In this document: positions 34,521-43,338 of the stretch, one piece after another
Layout of the letters: the number at the start of each line of letters is the position of its first letter
Position numbering within the stretch: position 1 is the stretch's first letter
DNA from: Bradyrhizobium manausense
GTDB lineage: Bacteria; Pseudomonadota; Alphaproteobacteria; Rhizobiales; Xanthobacteraceae
NCBI RefSeq assembly: GCF_018129685.1
Contig: NZ_JAFCLG010000023.1
Location: 21,957 to 85,956, forward strand
Length of the DNA stretch: 64,000 nt
Direction: 5' to 3'
The notes under the pieces: model-generated
What the model was told of the DNA's origin: nothing
Seen by the model: the letters and a program-made list of their open reading frames with translations, nothing else
Database searches by the model: none
Program-made: the position numbers and the translations under genes

Positions 34521-35959
34521 TCGACGGCCGAGAGCACCGGACGCACGGACGGCTTGGTCTGCCGCGGTCCCCAGCGCGTCAGCACCACGCTGGAGCATGA
34601 CAGCAGGCCCAGCACGACCATCGAGCTCGCGGCGAGCCAGAAGAAGCTTTGCGCGGAGGCGTCGTGCGCCGACAGCCACCAGCCGCAGGCGGAGATGTAG
34701 ATCAGCCGCGCGGTCTGCGCCAATACCGGGCCGACCACCTTGGCCGCGCCTTGCGACGAGAAATACATCACGGTTGCAAGGCCGAAGAACGCGTAGAACG
34801 GCCCGACGGTCGAGAGATATTGATGGCTCGTCGCGCGCACGACCGTGCTGTCGGTGAAGATGTTGACCCAGAGGTCCGGGAACAGCGCGACGAGGCAGGC
34901 CGGCGCACCGACTGCGACGAAAGCGGCAGCACTGGCGATCCAGGCGATGCGCCGGGCCCGCGCGATGCGGCCCGCGCCGATCGCCATGCCGACCATGGGC
35001 ACCGAGGCGATGCCGAACGAGAACGCGATCGAGGTCAGCAGAAACTCTAGCCGCGCGCCGATGCCGTAGCCGGCGAGGATCGCGGTGCCGAACTTTGCCA
35101 GCATATGCGTGAAGATCGAGATCGTCAGCACCGATTGCAGCGGCGAGAAGCAGGCGATGGCGCCGACCTTGAGGATGTCGAAGAACATCGACCACTGGAT
35201 GCGAAGCCCGCGCAGCTTCGGGACAACGCGCGCGCGCCCAGAAAACAGGTACCAGCCCATCACACAAATGTTCATGGCGTAGGCGATCAACGCGCCGGCC
35301 GCGACGCCGCGCATGCCGAGCTGCGGGAAAGGTCCGAGCCCGAGGCCGAGCGTGCCGCCGAGCACGATCTGCCAGACCGCGGAATTGAGGATCAGGAACG
35401 ACGGCAGCCGCATATTGCCGGTGCCGCGCAGCACGCCGGCCATGGTGTTGAGCGTCCAGGGCAGCACGGCACCGCCGAAAAACACCTGCGTGTAGGCAAT
35501 CGCATGCGTCAGCACATTGCCGCGACCACCGAGCATGGTGAGCACCTGGGGTCCGAAGATCAGCATGCCCAGCATGAAGACGAGTCCGAATGTGATGCCG
35601 ATCAGGAGCGCATGCGCGGCGAGCGTCCCGGCGCGTTCGCGATCGCCGGCCCCCAGCGCTCGCGCGATGGCCGAGGCCACCGCTCCGCCCATGGCGCCAC
35701 CGGACATCGTCATGGTCAGGATCACTGTCGGAAACACCAAGGCCATCGCGGCCAGCGCTTCGACGCCGAGGCGTCCGATATAGGAGGTCTCCGCGATCAC
35801 CACGCAGGTGCCGGCGGACAGCGCGACCACGTTCGGCCAGGCGAGGGAGAGCAGCGTGCGCAGGATCGGCCCATCGGTCAGCGCGCTCCGCACGGGGCGC
35901 GCGGGCGGCGGCAGCGGACGCTCCTCCTCATCGACCGGGATCTCGGCGATGTCCGTCAT
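34517..35959 (-). CDS. MATE family efflux transporter
   Basis: A 480-residue membrane protein with about 12 helices. Family features are 'LLSLAWPNVVALSAGTCVVIAETSYIGRLGVEALAAMAL', 'GGAVASAIARALGAGDRERA' (twice in related form) and 'GYGIGARLEFLLTSIAFSFG'. It resembles the NorM-like branch with 'ARALGAGD' loops. ATG 35959 has GGGAGAGGAA directly before it; a longer open frame to 35998 is less likely. It is convergent with the Met/Gly-rich gene, with shared stop-codon bases. Confidence 0.9.
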   Translation of the reverse strand: MTDIAEIPVDEEERPLPPPARPVRSALTDGPILRTLLSLAWPNVVALSAGTCVVIAETSYIGRLGVEALAAMALVFPTVILTMTMSGGAMGGAVASAIARALGAGDRERAGTLAAHALLIGITFGLVFMLGMLIFGPQVLTMLGGRGNVLTHAIAYTQVFFGGAVLPWTLNTMAGVLRGTGNMRLPSFLILNSAVWQIVLGGTLGLGLGPFPQLGMRGVAAGALIAYAMNICVMGWYLFSGRARVVPKLRGLRIQWSMFFDILKVGAIACFSPLQSVLTISIFTHMLAKFGTAILAGYGIGARLEFLLTSIAFSFGIASVPMVGMAIGAGRIARARRIAWIASAAAFVAVGAPACLVALFPDLWVNIFTDSTVVRATSHQYLSTVGPFYAFFGLATVMYFSSQGAAKVVGPVLAQTARLIYISACGWWLSAHDASAQSFFWLAASSMVVLGLLSCSSVVLTRWGPRQTKPSVRPVLSAVD

Positions 35960-36124
35960 TTCCTCTCCCGGACGCAAGCGCCGCTTGCGGCGCGGCAATG
36001 CTTAGGTGTGTCAATCGACTTGCTCGCGCGGAAGGCGCGAGGACACTTGTTAGCACGGCGATGGCCGATTCCTCCTGCGTCAGGTGCAGGCGTGCCCTGC
36101 GGCAGAGCATTTCAAATGGTGGAA

Positions 36125-37180
36125 TTATTCGACGGTCCAGATCAGGGGCGGGCGACCGCGTGCTGTGGGGCGCAGGTGCACGCCGATATGCCGGCCGCAT
36201 CCCGCGGCCAGCCCCTCGAACAGCCCTTCCAGCACCTTGGCGCAGGCACGGTGATCATCGGCGACGTCGTCCATCAGCTTCCAGCTCTGCTGGCGGATCT
36301 CGAAGCTGCCTTCGGATTGCAAGGTCTCGGCGGCATCGTCCTGCGCGGAGAACAGCGCGTTGAGGAACGACGCGAACTCGCGCGCGCCACCACGCGTCAT
36401 CGAGAGTGCGGCTGCGACCTCGTCGAAATATTGCATGCCGATCAGCTTGCCGGTGAGATGCAGGAGGTAGCCGGCATCTTCCGGCCCGAACAATTGCACC
36501 ATCACCGGTGCTGCCGTGCGCACATATTCCATCGCATAGTTGCGATAGGCCTTTTCCAGCCGCGGTGTCGGCCAGCTCGCGACAGGCAGGGCCGGCGCGG
36601 TCTTCGGATCGAACAATGGCGCTTCGAGATGCCGCGCGAACACCAGGCGCTGGTCGAGCTCGAGCGGATGATCGTATTGATGGTAATAGCCTTCGAGACC
36701 GTCCTGGCCGTCGACGCTCTGCTTGGTGCAGACGAAGCCGAGCCTGGTATCGCCGAGCGCGACGCCGTTGTTGGCGTGCCAGCCGCGCAGCATGGCGCGC
36801 GAGACTTCGCCCGGCACGCCGCAAATCGCGGTCCCTTTCCAGATCCAGCGCGGCGGCGGATAGCGGATCCAGGCCTTGGTGTCGCTCTCATACATGTATT
36901 CGACGTGCACGCCGCCGATCCAGTTGGAAAGGTAGTGATATTGCGCAGCCGCCACCGCCGGCGGCAGATGATCGATGCCGAGCTTCCTGAGCCCCGGCAG
37001 GAAGCGCTCCTGCTGCTGGCGACGGAACACGCGGAACACGAATTCGGCAGCGTCCGCCGTGCCGCGGCGCGTGACAACGGTGAGGATGAGTCCGGTGAAG
37101 TAAGCGTGGTAGAGATCAGCCACCGCGCGCCAGCGTTTCCATTGCGCTTGTTGCGCTGTATCTGCTGCTGCGGCGGTCAT
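36125..37180 (-). CDS. Unrecognised 351-residue protein
   Basis: A soluble, mostly helical protein without signal peptide or transmembrane segment. Notable strings are 'DLYHAYFTGLILTVVTRRG', 'YHYLSNWIGGVHVEYMYES', 'KAWIRYPPPRWIWKGTAICG' and 'RHIGVHLRPTARGRPPLIWTVE', rich in aromatic residues and His. The early His/Tyr and a late Trp/Glu hint at an enzyme pocket, but I cannot name a family. The ribosome site GGGAG is five bases before ATG 37180, inside a possible hairpin (37185-37211). It lies alone between MATE and DUF488 genes. Confidence 0.75.
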   Translation of the reverse strand: MTAAAADTAQQAQWKRWRAVADLYHAYFTGLILTVVTRRGTADAAEFVFRVFRRQQQERFLPGLRKLGIDHLPPAVAAAQYHYLSNWIGGVHVEYMYESDTKAWIRYPPPRWIWKGTAICGVPGEVSRAMLRGWHANNGVALGDTRLGFVCTKQSVDGQDGLEGYYHQYDHPLELDQRLVFARHLEAPLFDPKTAPALPVASWPTPRLEKAYRNYAMEYVRTAAPVMVQLFGPEDAGYLLHLTGKLIGMQYFDEVAAALSMTRGGAREFASFLNALFSAQDDAAETLQSEGSFEIRQQSWKLMDDVADDHRACAKVLEGLFEGLAAGCGRHIGVHLRPTARGRPPLIWTVE

Positions 37181-37184
37181 GTTC

Positions 37185-37211
37185 ACTCCCGGCTTGTTGT
37201 TTTGCCGGAGT
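37185..37211 (-). promoter_or_regulatory. Leader hairpin that can cover the Shine-Dalgarno of the 351-residue protein gene
   Basis: On the coding strand ACTCCGGC (37211-37204) can pair with GCCGGGAGT (37193-37185) around a ten-base A-rich loop, with one bulge. The second arm contains the GGGAG ribosome site four to five bases before ATG. Such a stem would lower translation when formed. Confidence 0.4.
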
Positions 37212-37386
37212 GTGTCATCGCGGATGGAGCGACGCAACCAGTGCCGAACGCCGCTTTTGGCCGAACCGAGCAGCGGAACGCTCCGAGCAGTCGCACTTGT
37301 GCCTCTGTGCTTACGGTCTCGCCGTGCTCCGCAGCAACGCCCTCTACACATTGCCCTCGGCGGTTGAGCCCACGGAAGCCCTTGCC

Positions 37387-37937
37387 TCATTCCGGTTGCG
37401 TATCTTGAGCGGGATACACCACCGTCCCGTCGTTGCGAACGACGCCGCCGGGTGTCAGGCTCGCCACATCGACATGCGATTTCCCGAGAATATGCCTCAC
37501 TTGCTCCCCTGCGGCGAGCAGGTAGTCGGTAATGATCCGGCGGTGGCAGCGCCACCAGACCGCTTCGGCGCACATGACGACGCACCGTTGCTCCGCGCCA
37601 CGCTCTCGGAGCCGCGTCAGGCCGTCAGCGAACGGCGCCGTCAGGGCATAATCTGCGTAATTGCGAAAGCTGCGTACGCGCCAGTAGGAATTGGGCGACG
37701 TTTCTGACTCGCGCGACTTCCCTCGCAGGCCGCCAAGCTCACTGATATGCTCGTAACCGATCTGCCACGGCGCCAGCGCTTCGGGAAGACGTTGCTGATT
37801 GAACTGCGGGTTGGTGCGCGACCGCGGCATCGACCTGACGTCGACGACGAGGCTAACGCCCGAGTCTTGCAAGAGCCCGACAAATTCAGCGAGCGTCCTG
37901 GTCGAGTGGCCTATGGTAAAAAAGGTTTTCGTGACAT
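37387..37937 (-). CDS. DUF488 family protein, frameshifted at a T6 tract
   Basis: DUF488 proteins begin with '(F)FTIGHSTR'. Reading minus from ATG 37937 gives MSRKPFL and then a stop; in the next frame the sequence is 'FFTIGHSTRTLAEFVGLLQ', which joins to 'DSGVSLVVDVRSMPRSRTNPQF', 'RCVVMCAEAVWWRCHRRIITDYLL' and the C-terminus at 37387. One base added to the run of six T (plus-strand A, 37918-37923) would restore a 180-residue protein of normal length. Either the gene is broken or the run has a sequence error. Without the repair the open frame starts only at TTG 37872. Confidence 0.8.
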
Positions 37938-38156
37938 CGCTCCAGGCCGCGAAGGCGCGTGACAGCCCGCCTCACTGTTGATCCTAGGCGTCCGATGCGG
38001 CAAACAGAAGCGCGCCGTGCGTTAGTCGAAAGATATTGGGATTTTAAGGAACCGACAGTGATTGCACCGGTTGGTGCCTGCGCCGCTCGAGCAGATATGC
38101 ATTCAATGCGAGAATTGCATCATGGCAGTTGTTTTGCGGCATCGGATCGAACGACC

Positions 38157-38372
38157 GTGCGGAAGACCCTCAAGATCCATGATCGCGTCAGCTGGAACTC
38201 GGAGGCGGGGCGCGTCAGCGGCACGATCATCCGCGTGCATACTCGCGAGTTCAAGGTCAAAGGCTATACCCATCATGCGAGCGCAGACGATCCGCAATAC
38301 GAGATCAAGAGCAGAAAGACGCACCATATTGCATTTCACAAGGGCAACGCGCTCACCAAGCTTGACGATTGA
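38157..38372 (+). CDS. HVA1/DUF2945 family (TUDOR-like) small protein
   Basis: A 71-residue protein: 'KTLKIHDRVSWNSEAGRVSGTIIRVHTREFKVKGYTHHASADDPQYEIKSRKTHHIAFHKGNALTKL'. This matches the hypervirulence-associated, DUF2945 TUDOR-like domain almost end to end. Function unknown. The start is probably GTG at 38157 (RBS GGAT region); the longer upstream frame lacks family sequence. It lies 24 bp before the large oxidoreductase gene in the same direction. Confidence 0.85.
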   Translation: MRKTLKIHDRVSWNSEAGRVSGTIIRVHTREFKVKGYTHHASADDPQYEIKSRKTHHIAFHKGNALTKLDD

Positions 38373-38396
38373 CGTGTCAATGGACAGGCGCGCTCA

Positions 38397-40151
38397 ATGA
38401 CCGAAAGCGGCCGGCCAGTGGCCGCGGATACACCATTTCCGCTGGCTGAGCCACTTCGTGCCAGGCTTAGCGATGCCGACGACCGCATCCGTCTCAATCA
38501 CTGGATGCCGCCACAAAACGGAATCGCACCTCGGATTCGCATTGGCAGGCGCTGGATCAACACGCTATGGGGTCTGCCGATCGCAGCGACGGTGTTGCTC
38601 TGTCTGATTGCCATGGCTCAAAGCCTGCGTGAGATTCCGGGCATCGAAGCTTTTATCCGGCAGCATCCCGGCATCGCGCAGGCAGCGCCGGCCGTCGATT
38701 CGGGATTCCCGTGGTGGCTGCAGCTTCAACACTTCCTGAACATGTTCTTCATGCTCTTCATCATGCGGGCCGGCCTGCAAATCCTGGCCGACCATCCGCG
38801 ACTTTATTGGGGCCGCGATTGCACGCCGGGGACCGATTGGTTCCGCTTTCAGGCACCGGTGCCGGAAGGGCGGATCTGGACCGCTAAGGACGACTCCGTC
38901 ACCCTGCCTACCTGGCTTGGTATTCCTGGCCTGCGCCATACCCTCGGGCTGTCGCGCTGGTGGCATTTCTCGATCAACCTGCTGTGGCTGATCAACGGCG
39001 TGGCCTTTTATGTGCTGCTGTTTTCAACCGATCAATGGCGCAGGCTGGTGCCACTGACCTGGGAAGTGTTTCCGGCCGCGCTATCGACGGCGATCCAGTA
39101 TGCGTCGCTGAACTTTCCGGTCGATCATAGCTGGACCCGCTACAATGGCCTGCAGCAGCTCAGTTACTTCATCACGGTGTTTGTCGCAGCACCGGTCTCA
39201 ATCGCCACCGGTCTGATGCAGAGCCCCGCGATCTCCAATGCGCTGGGATGGTTCGGCCGGCTGTTCAACCGGCAGGCGATGCGTTCGGTTCATTTCATCT
39301 CGTTTGGCTGGTTTGTGGGCTTCGTTCTGGCACATGGCGCCATGGTGTTCGTCACCGGCATCCGGCAGAACACCAACCACATGTTCGCCGGCGTGGACAA
39401 CGCCTCATGGGCAGGCTTTCCGCTGTTCGCACTGACGATGGCTATCCTGACGATCGCCTGGCTGCTGGCTTCACCCCTCACCATCCGGCACGCCCGTCTC
39501 GTCCAGCGCGCCGGCGCGTTTATGATCGGCTGGATCATGGGGCTGGCCGAAAGCTGGGATCCGCGCTCACAGCTCACCAGGAAAGACATCTCCCCTTACT
39601 TCTGGCCAAACGGCACGATGCCGCACTCCAAGGAGTTTGACGATCTCGTCGCAGAGGAGTTCGCCAGTTACAGGCTGAGAATCGGCGGTCTGGTCGAAGC
39701 GCCCCAGGAATTCTCGCTCGCCGACATCAAGGCGATGCAGAAGCAGGAGCAGATCACGACGCATTTCTGCATTCAGGGCTGGTCGGGGGTTGCCGAATGG
39801 GGCGGCGTTCCCATGCGCGATATACTTGATCGGGTGAAGCCAACGTCCGAGGCTCGCTACGCCGTGTTCTATTCATTGGCCGATGGCGCTGATGGCGGGC
39901 GCTACTATGACGTCCACAAGATCGAGAACATGCGCCACGAACTGACGATCCTCGCCTATGAGATGAACGACCTGCCGGTCAGCGTGCTGCATGGCGCGCC
40001 GCTGCGGCTGCGATGCGAGAACCAATTGGGTTTCAAGATGGTCAAATGGATCGCGGCTATCGAATTCGTGCGTGATTTCACCGATCTTGGCGCAGGTCAG
40101 GGCGGCTATAACGAGGACCATGAGTTTTACGGCTATCGCATGCCGATCTGA
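38397..40151 (+). CDS. Membrane cytochrome b-type/molybdopterin oxidoreductase fusion
   Basis: A 584-residue fusion. The N-terminal half (about 50-380) has about five transmembrane segments with histidines placed to hold two hemes (H112 'LQHFLN', H190 'WWHFSIN', H299 'SVHFISF', H313 'LAHGAMV'), as in cytochrome b561 or formate-dehydrogenase gamma subunits. The C-terminal half (about 400-584) is a sulfite-oxidase-family molybdopterin domain, with Mo-ligand C458 in 'TTHFCIQGWSGVAEWGGVPM' and 'LPVSVLHGAPLRLRCENQLGFKMVKW'. It should pass electrons between a periplasmic or cytoplasmic substrate and the quinone pool, like MsrPQ but in one chain. No Tat signal is visible. Confidence 0.88.
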   Translation: MTESGRPVAADTPFPLAEPLRARLSDADDRIRLNHWMPPQNGIAPRIRIGRRWINTLWGLPIAATVLLCLIAMAQSLREIPGIEAFIRQHPGIAQAAPAVDSGFPWWLQLQHFLNMFFMLFIMRAGLQILADHPRLYWGRDCTPGTDWFRFQAPVPEGRIWTAKDDSVTLPTWLGIPGLRHTLGLSRWWHFSINLLWLINGVAFYVLLFSTDQWRRLVPLTWEVFPAALSTAIQYASLNFPVDHSWTRYNGLQQLSYFITVFVAAPVSIATGLMQSPAISNALGWFGRLFNRQAMRSVHFISFGWFVGFVLAHGAMVFVTGIRQNTNHMFAGVDNASWAGFPLFALTMAILTIAWLLASPLTIRHARLVQRAGAFMIGWIMGLAESWDPRSQLTRKDISPYFWPNGTMPHSKEFDDLVAEEFASYRLRIGGLVEAPQEFSLADIKAMQKQEQITTHFCIQGWSGVAEWGGVPMRDILDRVKPTSEARYAVFYSLADGADGGRYYDVHKIENMRHELTILAYEMNDLPVSVLHGAPLRLRCENQLGFKMVKWIAAIEFVRDFTDLGAGQGGYNEDHEFYGYRMPI

Positions 40152-40199
40152 TCGCCGTTGGCCGTCTAGCGTGGTTCGTGACACCACGAGGAGCTACGC

Positions 40200-40565
40200 A
40201 TGCCGCGAGAAAATTCCGATACATCCAGCGATTGGAATCAGCGTCAACGCGCTCTGTCCCGATGGGACAACGAAGGCGGCGCCGGGCCCGCCTCGGATTC
40301 AGCGCTCGGGGCCAAGGGAATGGAAATCCCTGATCTGACCAATGCCGAATTGGTGACGCTGCGCATCCGTGTCATCGCGTTGGAGAACCTGATGATTTCC
40401 CTGCTTGCGACGGCGTCGGATCAACAGCTAAAAATGGCGAAGGAAATGGCAGGCTTTATTTCCCCGCGGCCCGGCTTTACCCAACATCCTCTGACAATTC
40501 ATGCGGCCGCCCGCATGGACGACTTGATGAAGCGTGCCATTCATTTTCGAGAACTGGCGTCTTGA
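40200..40565 (+). CDS. Small protein next to the molybdopterin oxidoreductase
   Basis: A 121-residue soluble protein. The N-terminal 40 residues are polar and Gly/Ser/Asn-rich, followed by a helical segment ('LTNAELVTLRIRVIALENLMISLLATASDQQLKMAKEM') with heptad-like leucines that could form a coiled coil. ATG 40200 has GGAG seven bases before it. It starts 48 bp after the oxidoreductase stop, so it may be a chaperone or partner, but no family is recognised. Confidence 0.6.
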   Translation: MPRENSDTSSDWNQRQRALSRWDNEGGAGPASDSALGAKGMEIPDLTNAELVTLRIRVIALENLMISLLATASDQQLKMAKEMAGFISPRPGFTQHPLTIHAAARMDDLMKRAIHFRELAS

Positions 40566-40769
40566 TTGGTGCGCCGCTATTTGCGTTGCCCGCCGACATC
40601 GGTTCAACGTCCACTGCGGCGCTCAGGAGCTCGATCGCCGCTTCAATCCGCGGCTGAAACGGCCATCGCGTTTGGGAATGCCATCAACTGCGGCGGCGTT
40701 CACCATGATTTGCGGGTCAACATACGCGCCATGCGGACAACTATGCCTAATTTACAATGAGGGACGGCG

Positions 40770-41906
40770 CTACACCCGAAAATGCTTCGACAGCTTCAGG
40801 CCCTGGGCCTGGTAGTTCGAGCCGATGCGCTGGCCGTACATCGCGTCGGGGCGGGACAGCATCTTCTCGTAGACGAGACGGCCGACGATCTGGCCGTGTT
40901 CGAGGATGAACGGCACTTCGCGCGAGCGCACTTCGAGCACGGCGCGCGATCCCAGCCCCCCAGCGCCGGCATAGCCGAAGCCGGGATCGAAGAAGCCGGC
41001 ATAGTGCACGCGGAATTCGCCGACCAGCGGATCGAACGGCACCATCTCCGCGGCGAAATCGGGCGGGACCTGCACGGCTTCCTTGGAGGCGAGGATGTAG
41101 AATTCGCCGGGATCGAGGATCAGGCTGCCGTCGGGACGGGCCGCGATCGGCTCCCAGAAATCTTCCACCGCATAGCCGGAACGGCGATCGACATCGACCA
41201 CACCCGTATGGCGCTTGGCACGGTAGCCGACGAAGCCCGTGCCCTTCTCGCCGGAGAGATCGACGGAGACGGCGACGCCGCCGGCGAGATCGGCATCGTC
41301 GATGTCGACGAGACGCTCGACGGCATGCAAGCTTTCGAGTTCGTCTGCGTTGAGGATGGCATCGCCGGTGCGGAAGCGCACCTGCGACAGGCGCGAGCCC
41401 TCGCGCACCAGAACCGGAAACGTCTTCGGACTGATCTCGGCATAGAGCGGGCCGTGATAGCCGGCGCCGATCATGTCGAAGCGGCGCGTGCCATCGGCGA
41501 TCACGCGGGTGAAGACGTCGAGCCGGCCGGTCGAGCTTTTCGGATTGGCCGCAGCGACGATCTCGGGCGGCAGCGCAAGGCTTTCCAGCAGCGGCACGAT
41601 GTAGACGCAGTTGGTCTCCAGCACCGCACCATCGGCGAGGCTGAACTCATGCAGCTTCAACTGGTCGATGCGCTCGGCGACGGTGGCGCCGGGACCGGGC
41701 AGGAAGCTCGCACGGACGCGATAGGCGATGTCGCCGAGACGCAGATCGAGGCTCGCCGGCTGGATCTGGCTTTCGACGAAATCGTATTCGGGCAGGATGA
41801 GGCCAGCCTCCGCCATTGCCGCGATCATGCGGTCGGGCAGGATACCATTGGCGTCGGCGGCAACCGTGAACGTCAACCGGGGGTCCTCATCGGGGGTCAA
41901 GTACAT
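40770..41906 (-). CDS. dcd: 2'-deoxycytidine 5'-triphosphate deaminase, long (two-domain) form
   Basis: A 378-residue protein with two copies of the dUTPase/dCTP deaminase jelly roll, the long alphaproteobacterial form. Copy one holds 'QIQPASLDLRLGDIAYRV', 'ANPKSSTGRLDVFTRVIADG' and 'GYHGPLYAEISPKTFPVLV'. Copy two holds 'LDPGEFYILASKEAVQVPPDFAAEMVPFD' and 'AGFFDPGFGYAGAGGLGSRAVLEVRS'. It gives dUTP for thymidylate synthesis. The ATG at 41906 lacks a clear ribosome site; a TTG about ten codons later has GAGGA upstream and may be the true start. It is divergent from metZ. Confidence 0.88.
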   Translation of the reverse strand: MYLTPDEDPRLTFTVAADANGILPDRMIAAMAEAGLILPEYDFVESQIQPASLDLRLGDIAYRVRASFLPGPGATVAERIDQLKLHEFSLADGAVLETNCVYIVPLLESLALPPEIVAAANPKSSTGRLDVFTRVIADGTRRFDMIGAGYHGPLYAEISPKTFPVLVREGSRLSQVRFRTGDAILNADELESLHAVERLVDIDDADLAGGVAVSVDLSGEKGTGFVGYRAKRHTGVVDVDRRSGYAVEDFWEPIAARPDGSLILDPGEFYILASKEAVQVPPDFAAEMVPFDPLVGEFRVHYAGFFDPGFGYAGAGGLGSRAVLEVRSREVPFILEHGQIVGRLVYEKMLSRPDAMYGQRIGSNYQAQGLKLSKHFRV

Positions 41907-41993
41907 CCGGACTTGCGGGAAATACCAGTCTTTTACGGCTATCCGATGGACGCCTTGACGGAAAGGGCGTTGCGGAATATGAGCATCACTTAT

Positions 41994-42050
41994 CCCGTGG
42001 TGATTTGAGCCGGCCGGCTTGCAGCCACGTTAAATAAGTCGCTAAACAGG
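41994..42050 (+). ncRNA. SAM-II riboswitch aptamer upstream of metZ
   Basis: The sequence around 41994-42050 matches the SAM-II consensus of Rhizobiales: a P1 stem CGTGG/CCACG, the loop 'TGATTTGAGCCGG', the 'GGCTTGCAGCC' core and the 3' 'TTAAATAAGTCGCTAAAC' that forms the pseudoknot. In known cases SAM binding represses methionine genes. Here the next gene is metZ on the same strand, with a terminator between (42069-42101). Confidence 0.93.
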
Positions 42051-42101
42051 CCGGGGACCTCTGTGATCCCGGCCCGTGGAGATATCCAGGCCGGTTTTTT
42101 T
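42049..42101 (+). terminator. Riboswitch expression platform: terminator with competing antiterminator
   Basis: The terminator stem is CCGGCC (42069-42074) with GGCCGG (42089-42094), followed by seven T (42095-42101). An alternative hairpin pairs GGCCGGG (42049-42055), directly after the aptamer, with CCCGGCC (42068-42074), which would take the terminator's left arm. The two cannot form together. Confidence 0.8.
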
Positions 42102-42134
42102 GTGACCGTTTTCGATGGTCACGCAGGAGGTCCT

Positions 42135-43331
42135 ATGTCGAAGTCCCCGGCGCCCACCGCCCACTATCGTCCCGAAACCCGCCTGGTTCATTCCGGCACC
42201 TTGCGCTCGCAATATGGCGAGACGTCGGAGGCGCTGTTCCTGACCCAGGGCTATGTCTACAACAGCGCCGAAGAGTGCGAGGCGCGGTTCAAGGGCGAGG
42301 ACCCCGGCTTCATCTATTCGCGCTATTCCAACCCGACCATTTCGATGTTCGAGCGCCGCATGATCGAGCTCGAAGGCGCGGAAGCCGCGCGCTCGGCCGC
42401 GACAGGCATGGCTGCGGTGACGACCGCGATCCTCGCGCCGCTGAAAGCCGGCGATCATGTCGTCGCCTCTCGCGCGCTGTTCGGCTCGTGTCTCTACGTC
42501 ATTCAGGACCTGCTGCCGCGCTACGGCATCGAGACCACGCTGGTCGACGGCGCCGATCTCGATCAGTGGCAGCGGGCGCTCAAGCCGAACACCAAGACGT
42601 TCTTCCTGGAGAGCCCGACCAATCCGACACTCGACGTGCTCGACATTCCCTCGATCGCCGAGATCGCGCATGGCGGCGGCGCGCGGCTCGTCGTCGACAA
42701 TGTGTTCGCGACGCCGATCTGGCAGAGCCCGCTGGCGCTGGGCGCCGACGTCGTCGTCTATTCGGCGACCAAGCACATCGACGGCCAGGGCCGTTGCCTC
42801 GGTGGCATCATCCTGTCCTCGGAAGCCTTCATCGCCGAGCACATCCATAATTTCATGCGCCAGACCGGCCCGTCGATCTCGCCGTTCAACGCCTGGGTGC
42901 TGCTCAAGGGCCTCGAGACGCTCGGGGTCCGCGTGCGCGCGCAGACCGACACCGCGGCGCGCATCGCCGACGTGCTGGCGAGCCATCCCAAGATCTCGCG
43001 GCTGGTCTATCCCGGCCGCGAGGATCATCCGCAGGCGGCGCTGGTGAAGAAGCAGATGCGCGGCGGCTCGACGCTGGTCGGCTTCGAGGTGAAGGGCGGC
43101 AAGCAGGCTGCGTTCCGCGTGCTCAACGAGCTGAAGCTCGCGAAGATCTCCAACAATCTCGGCGACGCCAAGAGCCTCGTCACGCATCCGGCGACGACGA
43201 CGCATCAGCGGCTGAAGCCGGAGGATCGCGCAGCCCTCGGCATCAGCGAGGGATTCATCCGCTTCTCGGCGGGACTCGAGCACGCGGACGATCTCATCGA
43301 GGATCTGACGGCGGCGCTGGAGAAGGCGTGA
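42135..43331 (+). CDS. metZ: O-succinylhomoserine sulfhydrylase
   Basis: A 398-residue PLP enzyme of the Cys/Met metabolism family that makes homocysteine from O-succinylhomoserine and sulfide. It has 'YSRYSNPTISMFERRMIELEGAEAARSAATGMAAV' and the PLP lysine K213 in 'VVVYSATKHIDGQGRCLGG'; the C-terminus 'FIRFSAGLEHADDLIEDL' is standard. ATG 42135 follows AGGAGG at five bases. Expression is controlled by the SAM-II riboswitch in front. The gene is followed by a large inverted repeat. Confidence 0.96.
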   Translation: MSKSPAPTAHYRPETRLVHSGTLRSQYGETSEALFLTQGYVYNSAEECEARFKGEDPGFIYSRYSNPTISMFERRMIELEGAEAARSAATGMAAVTTAILAPLKAGDHVVASRALFGSCLYVIQDLLPRYGIETTLVDGADLDQWQRALKPNTKTFFLESPTNPTLDVLDIPSIAEIAHGGGARLVVDNVFATPIWQSPLALGADVVVYSATKHIDGQGRCLGGIILSSEAFIAEHIHNFMRQTGPSISPFNAWVLLKGLETLGVRVRAQTDTAARIADVLASHPKISRLVYPGREDHPQAALVKKQMRGGSTLVGFEVKGGKQAAFRVLNELKLAKISNNLGDAKSLVTHPATTTHQRLKPEDRAALGISEGFIRFSAGLEHADDLIEDLTAALEKA

Positions 43332-43338
43332 ACGCTTC

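Noticed and set aside
40566..40769. A 64-residue plus-strand frame between the 121-aa gene and dcd
   Set aside because: No ribosome site, no recognisable composition; probably noncoding.
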